The position numbers and the translations under genes were made by a program. From positions 1 to 5,213 of the forward strand of contig JAILHZ010000102.1 of the NCBI GenBank assembly GCA_024695545.1: 5,213 nt of DNA, given 5' to 3'. Source of the stretch: Clostridiales bacterium (GTDB lineage Bacteria; Bacillota_A; Clostridia; Saccharofermentanales; Saccharofermentanaceae). The notes beneath the pieces were generated by a model. It saw only the letters and a program-made list of their open reading frames with translations. It made no database searches and was not told where the DNA came from. Shown here one piece after another: positions 4,621 to 5,213 of the stretch (within the stretch, counting starts at the first letter, position 1; the number at the start of each line of letters is the position of its first letter).

Positions 4621-5213
4621 ATGATCAAAGCGATATTTATTGACTTTTACGGTACGATCGTTCATGAGGACGGAGAGGTCATTAAGAAGATAACGGACAT
4701 CATCTACAATACCGGAAAGGCCGAGAGCAAGGGCGAGATCGACGGGTTCTGGTGGAACGATTTCCAGCAGATGTTCCTTCACTCTGAAGGGGATACTTTT
4801 GAGACGCAGCGCGATCTTGAGAGAAAGTCCCTTCAGCATACACTCGAGAGATTTCAGTGTCCGGCAAGCGCCGATGAACTCAGCGATCTGATGTTCGCGC
4901 ACTGGGTCAAGCCGCCGATCTTTGAGGACTCGAAGCCCTTCTTCGAGAAGTGTCCGCTTCCGGTCTATATCGTATCCAATATCGATACGGCGGATGTGAT
5001 GAGTGCGATCGAATATCACGGACTATCCCCGGCAGGTGTTTTTACCTCGGAAGATGCCAGATCCTATAAGCCGCAAAAAGCACTGTTCGAGTATGCTTTG
5101 AGTAAGACCGGCCTTCAGCCGGAGGAGGTCATTCACATCGGCGATTCCATGAGCAGTGATGTCAAAGGAGCAGGTTCCGTAGGGATCCGCGCCATCTGGC
5201 TCAACCGCTTCGG
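4621..5213 (+). CDS. HAD-superfamily hydrolase, 3'-partial (runs off the window end)
   Basis: The first 197 codons of a HAD hydrolase, with no stop before the window edge. The nucleophile motif is at residues 5-13 (IFIDFYGTI): D8 is the nucleophile and T12 is kept, but Tyr10 stands where phosphatases carry the second Asp. Motif II is VSN at 118-120 with S119, motif III is K150 in SYKPQKALF, and motif IV is GDSMSSD at 174-180 with D175 and D180. The helical cap lies between about residues 16 and 95. The D-x-Y-G-T form resembles 2-haloacid dehalogenase-type members, though many such proteins are uncharacterised. The ATG at 4621 has a weak GGGA five bases upstream, and an in-frame TAA at 4594-4596 rules out a longer N-terminus from an upstream ATG. 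It is probably the last visible gene of the serine hydrolase-GNAT-HAD unit. Only the final part of the protein should be missing. Confidence 0.9.
   Translation, partial: MIKAIFIDFYGTIVHEDGEVIKKITDIIYNTGKAESKGEIDGFWWNDFQQMFLHSEGDTFETQRDLERKSLQHTLERFQCPASADELSDLMFAHWVKPPIFEDSKPFFEKCPLPVYIVSNIDTADVMSAIEYHGLSPAGVFTSEDARSYKPQKALFEYALSKTGLQPEEVIHIGDSMSSDVKGAGSVGIRAIWLNRF

Noticed and set aside
4121..4629. Repeated gene start (ATGATCAAA at 4121 and 4621) as a sign of duplication
   Set aside because: The match covers only nine bases (Met-Ile-Lys), and the proteins that follow are unrelated; the same string also occurs inside the PHP gene at 1981.
4558..5019. Open frame on the - strand opposite the HAD gene
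   Set aside because: The + strand frame has all HAD motifs and runs to the window end, while the - strand translation has none.

Overview
The window looks like a piece of a Bacillota chromosome, most likely a Clostridia-type gut or rumen bacterium. The evidence is near-balanced base composition, ATG starts behind AGGAGA, AAGGA or GAGG-type ribosome binding sites, short intergenic gaps, and proteins that resemble Clostridia/Lachnospiraceae families as I remember them. No search was run, so the taxonomic reading is an inference. No rRNA, tRNA, CRISPR array, insertion sequence, integrase or attachment site was seen.

All seven supported genes lie on the + strand. From left to right they are: the 3' part of a GNAT acetyltransferase (3-443, start outside the window), a metallo-beta-lactamase-fold hydrolase (486-1163), a PHP-domain phosphoesterase of the histidinol-phosphatase type (1237-2022), a 304-residue GNAT protein with a degenerate first half and a canonical second half (2107-3021), a beta-lactamase/esterase-type serine hydrolase (3105-4100), a small GNAT acetyltransferase (4121-4579), and the 5' part of a HAD-superfamily hydrolase (4621 to the window end).

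Spacing suggests about three transcription units. GNAT, MBL and PHP form the first, which ends at a perfect 12-bp stem-loop overlapping the PHP stop codon. The 304-residue GNAT gene is followed by an AT-rich, 83-base gap that may hold a promoter. The serine hydrolase, small GNAT and HAD genes then follow with gaps of 20 and 41 bases. No shared pathway can be read from the genes. The set is a collection of small cytoplasmic enzymes (three acetyltransferases and four hydrolases) of the kind found in accessory metabolism or detoxification neighbourhoods.

I did not find a convincing new multi-gene system. The observations most worth a second look are the stem-loop at 2012-2050, which buries a perfect anti-anti-Shine-Dalgarno sequence, the HAD protein with Tyr in place of the second motif-I Asp, and the AT-rich gap with overlapping inverted repeats at 3068-3087.
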